This document shows positions 1 through 11,250 of a DNA stretch of 64,000 nt, piece by piece. How positions within the stretch are numbered: the stretch's first letter is position 1; each line of letters opens with the position of its first letter. Under the pieces are notes generated by a model, which saw only the letters and a program-made list of their open reading frames with translations, was not told the origin of the DNA and made no database searches. The position numbers and the translations under genes were made by a program. Source of the DNA: Myxocyprinus asiaticus (taxonomy: Eukaryota; Chordata; Actinopteri; Cypriniformes; Catostomidae); NCBI RefSeq assembly GCF_019703515.2, contig NC_059356.1, forward strand, positions 21,891,197 to 21,955,196, given 5' to 3'.

Positions 1-622
1 CTAGTGAAAATACCAAATAGTCATTGTGTTTATAAACCTATTTGTATTAGTTTGTTATAGTATTTGTAGCCAAGTGGAGACATTTCATGTAATTTAACTG
101 TAGTCTTAAATTGGACGTGGCCCCTTTAATAACTGGAGTTTTGCGACACCAGTTTTCCGGCACTCTCTTGTGTTACACACATGTGTGCTTGTTAGAGATG
201 TGAAAACAAACGTTGTACAATTAAACTCTCAGTTTTGTTCATCGGTTGAGAAGTTTTTGGGTAAATATAAAATTTTACACAAAATGCTAATAAATTGCAT
301 TAAATATGTGTTCAGAAGAGTCGTATGTTAAAGTTGAGTGTTTGTTATGGATCATTTTTGAAGGATGCATATGGATAGCATGTGTGGAGTTTGACCATGT
401 TTTCTGCACACATGCAAGAACTGGGTATGTAAATTTAGTATTAATCATATCTTATTTAATGATTTATAGCCCAGAGTGTTTTCCAATTAAGTGAATATGT
501 TTAATGAGAATTTTTGATTTAAATTGCAATACATGTCCTCATAGCCTGGTTAAAAATGCATAAAATACTGTGAGTGTTTAAGCATGTGTTAAGTGTATAA
601 AATACTGTGTGTTTAAGCATGT

Positions 623-1735
623 GTTCCCTATCTGTCACTCATTCGACATTGTGTCGATGTAGTGACACTAGAGGTCGAACTTGGGAGCCCCAAACGCCTC
701 TGATTTTTGAGAAAAGGCCAATGAGAATTGGCGAGTGGAATTTGCATGCCACTCCCCCGGACATACGGGTATAAAAGGAGACGGCTTGCAGCCACTCATT
801 CAGATTTGTTCTTCAGAGCCGAGCGGTGTAGAGAAATTCACTAGCGTTCCATTCACCTCTGAAAGCTAAAGTGTAAAAACGGCTGTTGGATATACGGCGC
901 ATTACAGCGAGTTCTCCCTTTCTCGCACAGATAAGTGCAGAGAACACCCCTGGGCACTTCAGCAGCCACACTTGAGAGAAATAAAAGAGGATATTTTCTC
1001 TAAAAGAGTAAGCACTGACGGAGAGCACCTTTTTAAAAGGTGCCTTTCCGTCTACGTGCACTTCCTGGTTGCGGTCGGTGTCTTTTATCCTTTGACAGCC
1101 ATGATCACTATCTCACGTGTATCGGCCGTAGTCACACTGAGACAGCGTTCGTGGGTGGCTCATGTTCTCACTGCGAGAACGTGACCATGGCAATGTTGCG
1201 ATCGTGGCTTTCTTTCTTTCATAGAGAGAAAGCCACTCCAGTCACTCCCTGTCCTGGTCCTTCTGCTTACACGCACAAGGCCACGGCAGTTAGCGCTGGG
1301 GGTGATTTGGCGGCTTTAATGGGAGCATTTCCACCGGGTGAATCCCTATGGACATGGATGAGTCAGGCGGGCTTAATGTCTCATTCGGGGCTCGCGATGA
1401 GGATGAGGTATCGATCACAGCACCAGAGAGCGTGCCCATTCAGAGGCCAACGCGGCGCTGATGGCCATGCTTGCCCGGGCCGCTGCAGGTGTCAGGCTGG
1501 AATGGAACCCTCCACCCCGCCCTGAGCATTCGTGGCTGGACGATTGGTTCCTGGGCTCAGAACGCCGCACACAGCTCCGCTCTGCCCCAGTTCCTTTCTT
1601 CCCAGAGGTGCATGAGGAGCACAAAGTCATGGGGCCAACTTTTACTGCCTGGTCCCGTTTCTTGAGTTCTTCCGCTCTCAGTACCCTTGATGGCGAGGCG
1701 GCCAGGGGGTATACGGAGGTTCCCGTATTAAAGAC
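623..1735 (+). mobile_element. DIRS retroelement copy 1, 5' part only
   Basis: The left terminal repeat begins GTTCCCTATCTGTCACTCA and carries the motif tgtcgatgtagtgacac, which recurs in the DIRS terminal and internal repeats at 17.0-17.4 kb and 34.0-34.3 kb. A TATA-like gggtataaaagg lies at about 768-779, so the terminal repeat probably holds the promoter. The fragment runs through a leader into an ORF1 (gag-like) region and stops abruptly at about 1735. Reverse transcriptase, RNase H, recombinase and the right end are missing. Confidence 0.8.
1461..1735 (+). pseudogene. DIRS ORF1 (gag-like) fragment
   Basis: The open frame from 1461 encodes a fragment recognised as the fish DIRS ORF1 product: an MLARAA start, the WNPPPRPE segment, the acidic-aromatic LDDWFLG motif and PVPFFPEVHEE, then a stretch ending GEAARGY. 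In fish DIRS elements this protein lies upstream of the RT-RNase H frame and is thought to be a nucleocapsid-like protein; its precise role is uncertain. The true start would be further upstream. The preceding frame (about 1351-1460) looks like its acidic N-terminal part but is out of phase and ends in TGA at 1460, so an indel separates them. The 3' part is lost at the element's break, and the last few codons read into host repeat. Confidence 0.7.
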
Positions 1736-2016
1736 TGAGTGTTTAAGCATGTGTTAAATGTATAAAATGCTGTGAATGATATGAGCATGTAATAAGGTGA
1801 TGTATGCTGAAGCAGATGGGTATGCTAATGCTCTGATTGTATTTTCTTTTGACATTAGCCTCTACCGTATTTATTTCATTTCTGTATTTTAATTTTGTAT
1901 CTCATTTTTGTATTTCATTTTTGTAATTCTTTGACCGCTATTTTAAACAAATTTTTTTAAAGCAGCTGTCAGAATAAAACCCCAAAAGATATTTTCGTGG
2001 TGATTATTTTCACTAC

Positions 2017-3305
2017 ACTTTGTTAAACCACCTTGTTGGTACGGTTAATCACCATGTTGAATTAAAATACATCTCCGCAATGTCAGGTTTAAATGGCAAG
2101 ATTACTTTGGTAATGACACCACAGTGGTGTCTCTGTAATAGATTATCACTGTTCGATCTCATAAAAGACAAATTCAAGAGTTAATTTTTAATTCAGTCCT
2201 ATTAATTCGTCAAATCCTCTACTATTTCAGCTAAACCTAATATCATCCCTTTGGGTACAAGGTTTGCCACAATAAAATACAGTTCATTCGAAGTTATTTG
2301 ACAAACATAATAGCTATGATGACAAAGGCAATCTGGATTATAATGAAGTGGTTTCAAAGTCACAGCTATATAACGACACATTGGAGCAAACAAGCTGCAA
2401 ATAGCCAACCGCGTGTTGCCTCATTAAAAATGTCCTTTGATCTGCCTCACTTTTCTGCACTTTTTCATATTGCCCTGGATTTCTTCAGAAATCTTAGCTT
2501 TATGCAACAGAGTAGGAAATGTGGCTGAAATTACCCCACTTTGATACAAGAGAAGAAAATATATAAATAGGAGAGAGATGGAGAGATAAAGAGGGAGAAC
2601 AGAAAGATATAATCAAATTTGTTTCCACTTTGGCTGTCTCCACAGAAATACATTTGTCTGCCTAAGGGGCCATGCCAAAGTGTTTTAGCTGCTTGCCCGC
2701 CCCACAAACCTATACTGCCTAATATTGGATTAAGAGTCTAGACTGAAAAAAAAAAAAAAAAAAGATAGACATTTCAACACCTTTAAGAGACATCACAATG
2801 CCTTCATCTCTTACTTGTGTCAATCAATACTGCAAGAGCAAAAGTATTAGATGAACATCTGCTCCTTTAAACCACTTTTCCAGTATCCATTAGGCATACA
2901 GAGATATAAACGATACTGTGTCTCACATTGCAGGCAAAATTCTACAAGCAGACAAAGTTTTTTATTCTGTGTTTTGTCTAACACGTCCACATCATTCCTG
3001 CTGGCAGTATTCCTCAGCTTCAGTAGTTATTTATTTTATTATCATATGAATGCCCCGCAGCTTGCGTGCATTAATAATTAAATCATCAAATTACATCTAT
3101 ACAGTGTAAACAACAGCATTTGATATCATCAACGCTGTAATTTCACATAACAGGCCTATAATCTTCTGCACCCTGAGTGCTTGGCTGTCTAATGTCCTTC
3201 ACACTGTTCATCTGTCAACACTCTATTCAAAAAGTTGTGTCTGACACAACACAGAGAGAGAAGAACTACCACAGCTCCATTTAAATATTGACCATTTACA
3301 GGCTC
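2017..3305. other. Non-coding, no recognisable gene
   Basis: AT-rich sequence with a purine-rich GA stretch (about 2545-2605) and a poly-A run (2746-2763). Short open frames here have no recognisable domains, and no splice-flanked exon was found. Probably intronic DNA of the calcium-channel gene. Confidence 0.5.
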
Positions 3306-3309
3306 TTAA

Positions 3310-3540
3310 AGGAATATTCCGGGTTCAATACAAGTTAAGCTTAGTCGACAGCATTTGAGGCATAATATTGATTACCACAAAATTAATTTTGACTTGCCCC
3401 ACCTTTTGTTTAAAAAAAGCACACACAAAAAAAAAACAACAAAAAAAAAACAGTGAGGCACTTACAATGGAAGTGAATGTGGCCAATTTCTGAATGTTAA
3501 AATACTCACTTTTTCAAAAGTATAGCCACAAGACTGAAAT
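3310..3540 (+). mobile_element. TTAA-flanked MITE (family AGGAATATTCC), left half
   Basis: TTAA at 3306-3309 is followed by AGGAATATTCCGGG and the left arm of a long inverted-repeat element seen complete at 7452-7916. A poly-A-rich patch (3413-3450) interrupts it. The right terminus (GGAATATTCCTTTAA type) is missing, so this is a truncated copy. It has no coding capacity. Confidence 0.65.
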
Positions 3541-4110
3541 TTAAATGACCATGGCAACATTTTTGAAAAAACAAAATTATGTGCCTTATTACACGTTACT
3601 TCAGTTTCCCAGTGAAATGTCCAGTGGGGGGTGCCAAAAGCGAGTGACATTATGTTATAATTAGACAAGGTTTGTAAGGTTGTAAGGTTTTAGGAGGGTG
3701 TAATACAAGCATTAAAATGTATAGTTTTTCAAATGATGATTCAAATGAAAGTGTTTCGATATCACAACATAGCAATGTGTGGGTAATAGTGTGAAAAATA
3801 TGTGCCTATAAAGTCATTGTACTCATGATTTGTGTGACAGTGAATAAAATGCACACTTGTTGTAGTGCCTCTAGTGTTAATTTCACCAGGAAACTGCAGC
3901 AAAATGTGGAACGGGGCATGTAAAAGTCAGTTTGCAAAAATGTAGTTATAGTAAAGTTCATTCTATGAGACTTGGCTGCATATACTAGTCTTATTGCAAA
4001 CCGTACTTCAGTGCATGCTATTCCAAAGAAAACATGTTTGTCTTCATAATTTTTGTCAGAATGTATTAATTTATTTTGCAACTGAAACAACTTAACTTTC
4101 CATCAGACAT
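3541..4110 (+). repeat. Dispersed repeat shared with 29310-30260
   Basis: Blocks such as ttaatttcaccaggaaa (near 3880) and gttacttcagtttcccagtg (near 3595) have counterparts in the same order and orientation at 29.3-30.3 kb (for example ttcatttcaccaggaaa near 30154). No protein is encoded. Family and true ends are not recognised. Confidence 0.45.
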
Positions 4111-4162
4111 TATGAATTCCTTTTATTTTTTAACACATACCCTCTACAAATCATTCAAATAA

Positions 4163-4215
4163 TGAGCTCAACAAGCCACATGATAAGATGCGCAGATTGA
4201 TGGTCTCAGACGAAT
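4163..4215 (+). repeat. SINE 3' body fragment
   Basis: The string ctcaacaagccacatgataa matches the body of the tRNA-derived SINE at 15978-16303 (its copy is near 16150). Only about 50 bp of the internal region remains, without tRNA head or tail. Confidence 0.6.
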
Positions 4216-4506
4216 AAAGAAAAATAAAATAAAAATTACTGGTGGTGCATTGATCTCAATCAGCTCCCTAACTCCCTATGTTGTGAATCAGTATCTGTTT
4301 CCCTTTTATGGTCATTATTACAAACAATATCCCATTTAAAGAGAAAATAAGGCTTTGACTTCATAGTTTTACACTTGTGCTCATCTTCTAACAACTTGAA
4401 AGACTTTAGAAGACATGGCAATGTTTCCGGTAAAGGAACATAGTAAGGAATGATGCTCCCTGGTTTTTGCAGGTTTCAGTGCATTGAAACAATTTTGCGA
4501 TTGATA

Positions 4507-6099
4507 CAGTGCATCCGGAAAGTATTCACACCGCTTCACTTTTTCCACATTTTGTTATGTTACAGCCTTATTCCAAAATTGATTAAATTCATTATTTTCC
4601 TCAAAATCCTACAAACAATACCCCATAATGTCAACGTGAAAGAAGTTTGTTTGAAATCTTTGCAAATTTATTAAAAATAAAAAACTGGGAAAAAAATCCC
4701 ATGTACATAAGTATTCACAGCCTTTGCCATGACACTCAAAATTGAGCTCAGGTGCATCCTATTTCCACTGATCATCCTTGAGATGTTTCTACAACTTGAT
4801 TGGAGTCCACCTGTGGTAAATTCAGTTGATTGGACATGATTTGGAAAGGCACACACCTGTCTATATAAGGTCCCACAGTTAACAGTGCATGTCAGAGCAC
4901 AAACCAAGCCATGAAGTCCAAGGAATTGTCTGTAGACCTCCGAGACAGGATTGTATTGAGGCACAGATCTGGGGCAGGGTACAGAAAAATTTCTGCAGCA
5001 TTGAAGGTCCCAATGAGCACAGTGGCCTCCATCATCTGTAAATGGAAGAAGTTTGGAACCACCAGGACTCTTCCTAGAGCTGGCCGCCTGGCCAGACTGA
5101 GAGATTGGGGGAGAAGGGCCTTAGTCAGGGAGGTGACCAAGAACCCAATGGTCACTCTGACAGAGCTCCAGCGTTTCTCTGTGGAGAGAGGAGAACCTTC
5201 CAGAAGAACAACCATCTCTGCAGCACTCCACCAATCAGGTCTGTAAGGTAGAGTGGCCAGACGGAAGCCACTCCTCAGTAAAAGGCACATGACAGCCCGC
5301 CTGGAGTTTGCCAAAAGGCACCTGAAGGACTCTCAGACCATGAGAAACAAAGATTGAACCCTTTGGCCTGAATGGCAAGTGTCATGTCTGGAGGAAACCA
5401 GGCACCACTCATCACCTGGCCAATACCATCCCTACAGTGAAGCATGGTGGTGGCAGCATCATGCTGTGGGGATGTTTTTCAGCGGCAGGAACTGGGAGAC
5501 TAGTCAGGATCGAGGGAAAGATGAATGCAGCAATGTACAGAGACATCCTTGATGAAAACCTGCTCCAGAGCGCTCTGGACCTCAGACTGTGGCGGAGGTT
5601 CATCTTCCAACAGGACAACGACCCTAAGCACACAGCCAAGATAACAAAGGAGTGGCTAAGGGACAACTCTGTGAATGTCCTTGAGTGGCCCAGCCAGAGC
5701 CCAGACTTGAACCCGACTGAACATATCTGGAGAGATCTGAAAATGGCTGTGCACCAACGCTCCCCATCCAACCTGATGGAGCTTGAGAGGTCCTGCAAAG
5801 AAGAATGGGAGAAACTGCCCAAAAATAGGTGTGCCAAGCTTGAAGCATCATACTCAAAAAGATTTGAGGCTGTACTTGGTGCCAAAGGTGCTTCAACAAA
5901 GTATTGAGGAAAGGCTGTGAATACTTCTGTACATGTGGGTTTTTTTTTTTTTTTTTTTTTTTTAATTTGCAAAGATTTCAAACAAACTTCTTTCACGTTG
6001 TCATTATGGGGTATTATTTGTAGAATTGAGGAAAATAACGAATTTAATCCATTTTGGAATAAGGCTGTGATGCACTGTGAATACTCTCCGGATGCACTG
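4507..6099 (+). mobile_element. Tc1-like DNA transposon, family A (CAGTGCATCC ends), defective
   Basis: The termini are CAGTGCATCCGG at 4507 and its complement CCGGATGCACTG ending at 6099, each flanked by TA (4505-4506 and 6100-6101), the Tc1/mariner target duplication. The inverted repeats extend roughly 150-200 bp inward with several differences. The total is 1593 bp, typical for a full-length fish Tc1. It carries one broken transposase gene. A poly-T tract sits at 5940-5963 inside the right arm. Confidence 0.9.
4911..5907 (+). pseudogene. Tc1 transposase, family A, broken
   Basis: A Tc1 transposase would bind the element's inverted repeats and cut and paste it at TA sites. The start MKSKELSVDLRD and the following helix-turn-helix region (residues 1 to about 110, with KISAALKVPMSTVASI) are clear. 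The frame stops at TAA 5244-5246 within the second DNA-binding half. It then loses phase near 5347-5352, where the expected segment with the first catalytic aspartate (an SDE-type motif) is absent; about 20 bases appear deleted. A second open stretch from 5437 keeps [20 protein letters not shown] and [11 protein letters not shown]. There the second aspartate and the glutamate have 34 residues between them (DD34E). It ends in KGASTKY at 5904. It cannot encode an active enzyme. Confidence 0.88.
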
Positions 6100-6101
6100 T
6101 A

Positions 6102-7447
6102 TGCCCTGAATACCTAACTAGGGAGCTGACTGAGATGCACACAGAATTTCCTGTTGAATATCCCCTGGAAATATGTCAGATTATGAAAGTAAAATTGATT
6201 GTGAGTGGTCTTTCATGGTGACTTTCAGAAAAACTACCTGCACCTTGTGTACTCAAAGCAAGAACTAAATCTATGTTCTCCACCTCCACCAACCCCTCAT
6301 TATAAAATAAAAGTTCTGGCTCCATTAGCTTACACCCTGCAGTAATGTTCTCTGCAAAAGGCAAAAAGCCATGCAAATACAAGCTATGCTCTTTAAATAA
6401 AAAATAAAAAAAAACTTTCTCCATAAGGGTGAGAAACTGGATTACAAACAACTTTTACTTTGTAAATATTTAAACAGACTCTCTCAGTAACATGGTCAGC
6501 CCACTGCATCCTGAGCTCAGAATCTGATTGGCCCAGAGCTATGTTTCTGCTGTAAGTTCTCCCACTACCACTAGTGCAGTGGATGGGAATCACATCGACA
6601 TGCAATTAGCACGATTCCTGGTTGTCATGGAGATTTGTGACTGTGCATCTGCTTGAATGAGAAATTCCGTTTCCACAGTCCGTTAAAACACCCACGTATC
6701 TTTTGAGCTGTTTGAAAGCTCCTCTGCGTATTTTATCACCCTGACAGATAGTCAAAGTCTGTGTCTTCAGGAAATAGTCTAACTCCTGCATTTCTCACAA
6801 CTGTAGAACCTTTTTTTTGTTTTGTCATTCAGTCATATTGTATGTACCTCAGTCTCCAAGGGAAAATAGGATAACCGTTTACAGCGGTTCCGACTGTATT
6901 AATCATGAAGCATAACTTGGGGTTTCTCTTCCAGTTGATGCACACATAAGCTGATTGCCCAGGAGAAACATTTGGCAGGTGCTGTCATTTTACAGCACTC
7001 TTCCATACTCTCAAAAAGTTCTCCCCTCAAAATGGTTTCCAGATCTATGACTGTACTCTTGCAGATAATAAAACTCTGGAGCTCTGGAGTCTGCCAAAAC
7101 ATTCTCCTTCATTTCCCCTTTGCTTTAAAGCTTTAAGAATGTAATTTGCGATGATTTGCTTCCCTTAATGTACTGCCCCAGCCTCTGACTTAGCAATGAT
7201 ACATCTCCTTCTAGAGACCTAGATACCTAATACTTAATAAGCCAACAAACCCCCTCACTTGATCCTCAGGGAGCACACACACATTCACATGCGCGTACAG
7301 CAGAAAATATGAAGCTAAAGAGGTAAAATAAAGTAATTAGCCATTAGAAATAGAGCCTTACTATGATTTCACCACAGGTATGGGGTGTTCTTAGACATTA
7401 ATATTAATCAGTGTTAGTAAATATTATTTAATGTTAATTAGTGTTGA
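6102..7447. other. Non-coding, no recognisable gene
   Basis: AT-rich single-copy-looking sequence. Short open frames on either strand show no domain, signal peptide or splice-flanked exon. Probably intronic. Confidence 0.5.
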
Positions 7448-7451
7448 TTAA

Positions 7452-7916
7452 AGGAATATTCCAGGTTTATATACAAGTTAATCTTTATCGACAGTATTTG
7501 TGGCATAATTTTGATTACCACAAAAATACATTGACTCGTCCCTTGTTTATTTAAAAAAAATGAAGAGCAAAAATCATGGTTACAGTAAGGCACTTACATT
7601 GGAAGTGAATGGGGACAGTCCATAAATGTGAAAACACACACTGTTTCAAAAGTAGAGCCACAACATGCAAACATACGTGTTAACATGATTTTAGTCTGAC
7701 AACATCAGGGATTTACCAGTGTTACCCTGTTTCATGAGAAACAAAGATCTAATATTGTATACAACATTTATGGACTGGCCCCATTCACTTCCATTGTACA
7801 GTAAGTGCTGCGTTTTTTTTATTTTTATTTTTTTTAGTTAAAATTATTTTTAGTAGTAATCAACATTATGACACAAATGCTGCCAATTGAGCTTGTATTA
7901 AACCAGGAACAACCCT
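7452..7916. mobile_element. Complete TTAA-flanked MITE (family AGGAATATTCC)
   Basis: The element is bounded by TTAA at 7448-7451 and 7917-7920. The left end reads AGGAATATTCCAGG and the right end CCAGGAACAACCCT, diverged inverted copies. Long inverted arms share blocks such as cacttacattggaagtgaat (near 7592) and cattcacttccattgtac (near 7780). At 465 bp with no ORF it is a non-autonomous element. Truncated relatives lie at 3310 and 39965. Confidence 0.75.
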
Positions 7917-7920
7917 TTAA

Positions 7921-9671
7921 TGTTATTTAAAATTAATAACTGGAATACACTATTCTTCCACCAAGTTCACTACAGAAGTTAATCTCGATTTTAAAAATAT
8001 TGCAGTCCATTTTAATTAAATTTTTTACATATTAAATTATTAATCAACTAATTAATTAGTTAATTATTAAAGGATTATTTAATGATCTAATTATGTACTA
8101 AGTATTAATAACATTTAAAATTATTCATTTTGATGGAAATTTCCCATAGAACTGAAATGCTTAAATCTTAAAAGTAGACTGAAATATTTTTTGAGTGGGT
8201 GGTTTGCGGTTGCCATGCAAAACAGCAACTCAGCACATTAACATAGAATGTGCAGCCACAGGTGTGCATTTATAGTAATTTTACTATGGCTTTGAACCTG
8301 GTTCTGAGTCTGAACTGTCCATTTCATAATAGTGAACTGCTCAGAGTGTCTAAGAGCAGCTGTGTTACACAGCTGACATTCTCTCTACTGCTCTGCCTTG
8401 ATGTCCCAGGCAGTATCTCACCATCTTCCTTTCACGCCTGTCGGGATAAATAGCTTTCTGCGGTCATTCCCAGCTGTAAGCCACACCAGAAGAAGAGAGG
8501 GCAGAGGAGCTGGCGTTGGCTTTTTAAAAAAAATACATCATCACCCGGAGTGCTACCCTTTCAGGCTCTGTGGACTGCTGAGGGAGACTGGTGCCCACAA
8601 TGGTTGAGTTTCAAACAGAGCTGATAAAATGATACCCCCACTTGAGCACTCCTCTGAACTGGGAGAATCATCTTTTCCAAAAATGTATTTGTAGACAGTA
8701 TAAAATTAAAGAAAATGAAAGATAATGATCTTAGAGGCTATTCACACAGGACACATTCTTGTGTGTAAAAGCAGCTAGACCTACAGTAGAACAACCAAAT
8801 GCAACGCTAATGCCACAAGGTGCTGAAAAAAAATAAATAAAAGAAATGCATCACAGCACATGTTTACATGTTTTGTTTGCTCATCAATCATTAGTGGACA
8901 AGTTAATATAAATTAAATGAGTAACTGAGTCACTCAAATATCTGCATTTTATCACAGCATTTATATAAACATTGGACTACATTTTACCATAAAGCCCTCT
9001 GCTTTTACAAGTAAATATTTACATTAATGCAATTAACATTGAGTTTTCACAGACAAAATCCAAAGCACTAACATCTTCAATGGTGAACAGTAAAACAAAA
9101 TGTTATGAATACAAACAATCAAGCTTCTCTAAATGGAAATTAATGTAGTGCAAGTCCTGTTCATAAACATGTCACGCAGTCATGCATACTACATGATGTT
9201 GACGTTCTTGAAGAATTCAAGACAAATATGATCCACTTCTGTTTTGTGTTCAAGCTTGGCTAAAGCATACCCCTATTATACCTGCAATGTTTGTTACCTC
9301 CAATTGTAAAACCAATCCGGGGGTGCAGGTCCGGCATGCATTTAACTCGGCCGGACCCTCCCCACTCTGCTCCTGGATTTGCTAGGATGCAAGTGTGTGC
9401 ACACAAGGGAATAGAAGCTGGCTTCCCAAGAAGAAGCGTGCTCTGCATTTTTATGGCAGTGCAGATGAGGCTCTATCCAATTCAGGTGTGCCTCATCAAC
9501 GCTGCCCCAATGAGGCTTATTAATTGTGTGCCTCTTCTCTTCTCCTGCCCAACTCCCGTGGTGGGCAAAGCTGAAGGAAGGCCCTAAGAGGTGTGGCAAC
9601 GATGACGAGAAGGAGGGGCGGGTCGTTCCACCACAGTAGTTAAAAAGCATTTTTTTTCTTTGGTCACAAAT
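7921..9671. other. Non-coding; holds a dispersed repeat shared with 58.97-59.18 kb
   Basis: Around 8238-8270 the sequence reads cacattaacatagaatgtgc followed by agccacaggtgtg, closely matched at about 59079-59112. The likeness extends through neighbouring blocks (caattcttc/ccaagt and taaatcttaaa). The rest, including 8400-9660, shows no recognisable gene. A moderately GC-rich patch at 9310-9620 has short open frames without a domain. Confidence 0.45.
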
Positions 9672-9673
9672 TA

Positions 9674-11248
9674 CAGGTGCATCTCAATAAATTAGAATGT
9701 CATGGAAAAGTTCATTTATTTCAGTAATTCAACTCAAATTGTGAAACTCATGTATTAAATAAATTCAATGCACACAGACTGAAGTAGTTTAAGTCTTTGG
9801 TTCTTTTAATTGTGATGATTTTGGCTCACTTTTAACAAAAACCCACCAATTCACTATCTCAAAAAATTAGAATATGGTGACATGCCAATCAGCTAATCAA
9901 CTCAAAACACCTGCAAAGGTTTCCTGAGCCTTCAAAATGATCTCTCAGTTTGGTTCACTAGGCTACACAATCATGGGGAAGACTGCTGATCTGACAGTTG
10001 TCCAGAAGACAATCATTGACACCCTTCACAAGGAGGGTAAGCCACAAACATTCATTGCCAAAGAAGCTGGCTGTTCACAGAGTGCTGTATCCAAGCATGT
10101 TAACAGAAAGTTGAGTGGAAGGAAAAAGTGTGGAAGAAAAAGATGCACAACCAACCGAGAGAACCGCAGCCTTATGATTGTCAAGCAAAATCGATTCAAG
10201 AATTTGGGTGAATTTCACAAGAAATAGACATAGGTCAAGGCATCAAGAGCCACCACACACAGACATGTCAAGAAATTTGGCTACAGTTGTCGTATTCCTC
10301 TTGTTAAGCCACTCCTGAACCACAGACAACGTCAGAGGTGTCTTACCTGGGCTAAGGAGAAGAAGAACTGGACTGTTGCCCAGTGTTCCAAAGTCCTCTT
10401 TTCAGATGAGAGCAAGTTTTGTATTTCATTTGGAAACCAAGGTCCTAGAGTCTGGAGGAAGGGTGGAGAAGCTCATAGCCCAAGTTGCTTGAAGTCCAGT
10501 GTTAAGTTTCCACAGTCTGTGATGATTTGGGGTGCAATGTCATCTGCTGGTGTTGGTCCATTGTGTTTTTTGAAAACCAAAGTCACTGCACCCATTTACC
10601 AAGAAATTTTGGAGCACTTCATGCTTCCTTCTGCTGACCAGCTTTTTAAAGATGCTGATTTCATTTTCCAGCAGGATTTGGCACCTGCCCACACTGCCAA
10701 AAGCACCAAAAGTTGGTTAAATGACCATGGTGTTGGTGTGCTTGACTGGCCAGCAAACTCACCAGACCTGAACCCCATAGAGAATCTATGGGGTATTGTC
10801 AAGAGGAAAATGAGAAACAAGAGACCAAAAAATGCAGATGAGCTGAAGGCCACTGTCAAAGAAACCTGGGCTTCCATACCACCTCAGCAGTGCCACAAAC
10901 TGATCACCTCCATGCCACGCCGAATTAAGGCAGTAATTAAAGCAAAAGGAGCCCCTACCAAGTATTGAGTACATATACAGTAAATGAACATACTTTCCAG
11001 AAGGCCAACAATTCACTAAAAATGTTTTTTTTATTGGTCTTATGATGTATTCTAATTTTTTGAGATAGTGAATTGGTGGGTTTTTGTTAAATGTGAGCCA
11101 AAATCATCACAATTAAAAGAACCAAAGACTTAAACTACTTCAGTCTGTGTGCATTGAATTTATTTAATACACGAGTTTCACAATTTGAGTTGAATTACTG
11201 AAATAAATGAACTTTTCCACGACATTCTAATTTATTGAGATGCACCTG
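9674..11248 (+). mobile_element. Tc1-like transposon, family B copy 1 (CAGGTGCATCTC ends), defective
   Basis: The termini are CAGGTGCATCTCAATAAATT at 9674 and its complement ending at 11248. Flanking TA dinucleotides lie at 9672-9673 and 11249-11250. The inverted repeats are about 200 bp and nearly identical to each other. The 1575-bp element is the same family as the copy at 24452-26032 and differs from it by few substitutions plus a small deletion in the transposase gene. Confidence 0.93.
9973..10968 (+). pseudogene. Tc1 transposase, family B copy 1, two nonsense codons
   Basis: This is the same 333-codon gene as at 24751-25752. Compared with that copy, a TGG codon has become TAG (10225-10227). 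A second in-frame TAG follows at 10231-10233, and 6 bases are missing just there, in the linker between the two DNA-binding halves. The rest stays in frame: LFSDESKF, QQDLAPAHTA and SPDLNPIENLW keep the DD34E residues, and the end is KGAPTKY. An earlier ATG at 9937 is in frame, but the position of the first helix favours the start at 9973 (MGKTADLTVVQK). It cannot make full-length enzyme. Confidence 0.9.
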
Positions 11249-11250
11249 TA

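Larger units (their letters stand above)
558..1790. repeat. Short 37-bp tandem repeat split by the DIRS fragment
   Basis: A 37-bp unit starting ataaaatactgtgag occurs at 558-594 and again, incomplete, from 595. It resumes on the far side of the DIRS fragment near 1737 and decays by about 1790. The 17-bp string gtgtttaagcatgtgtt flanks the DIRS fragment on both sides (about 610-626 and 1740-1756). DIRS elements are not known to make target duplications, so this is better explained by insertion into an existing array. Confidence 0.6.
1..2016. repeat. Putative LTR-like unit interrupted by a DIRS fragment
   Basis: Positions 2-12 read tagtgaaaata and positions 2006-2016 read tattttcacta, a perfect 11-bp inverted pair. 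An AATAAA signal lies at about 1973, roughly 45 bp before the right end, as in the R/U5 part of an LTR. Removing the DIRS insert (623-1735) leaves about 0.9 kb, a normal LTR length. The window starts at the left edge, so neither a target duplication nor a partner LTR can be seen. No gag, pol or env sequence is attached. This is an inference from the termini and the poly(A) signal; a chance inverted pair is possible. Confidence 0.35.

Noticed and set aside
1040..1525. 161-residue plus-strand frame
   Set aside because: Runs through the DIRS leader in a different phase from the recognisable ORF1 segment.
10596..10877. Minus-strand frames inside both Tc1 family B copies
   Set aside because: Shadow of the transposase gene; conserved only because the sense strand is.
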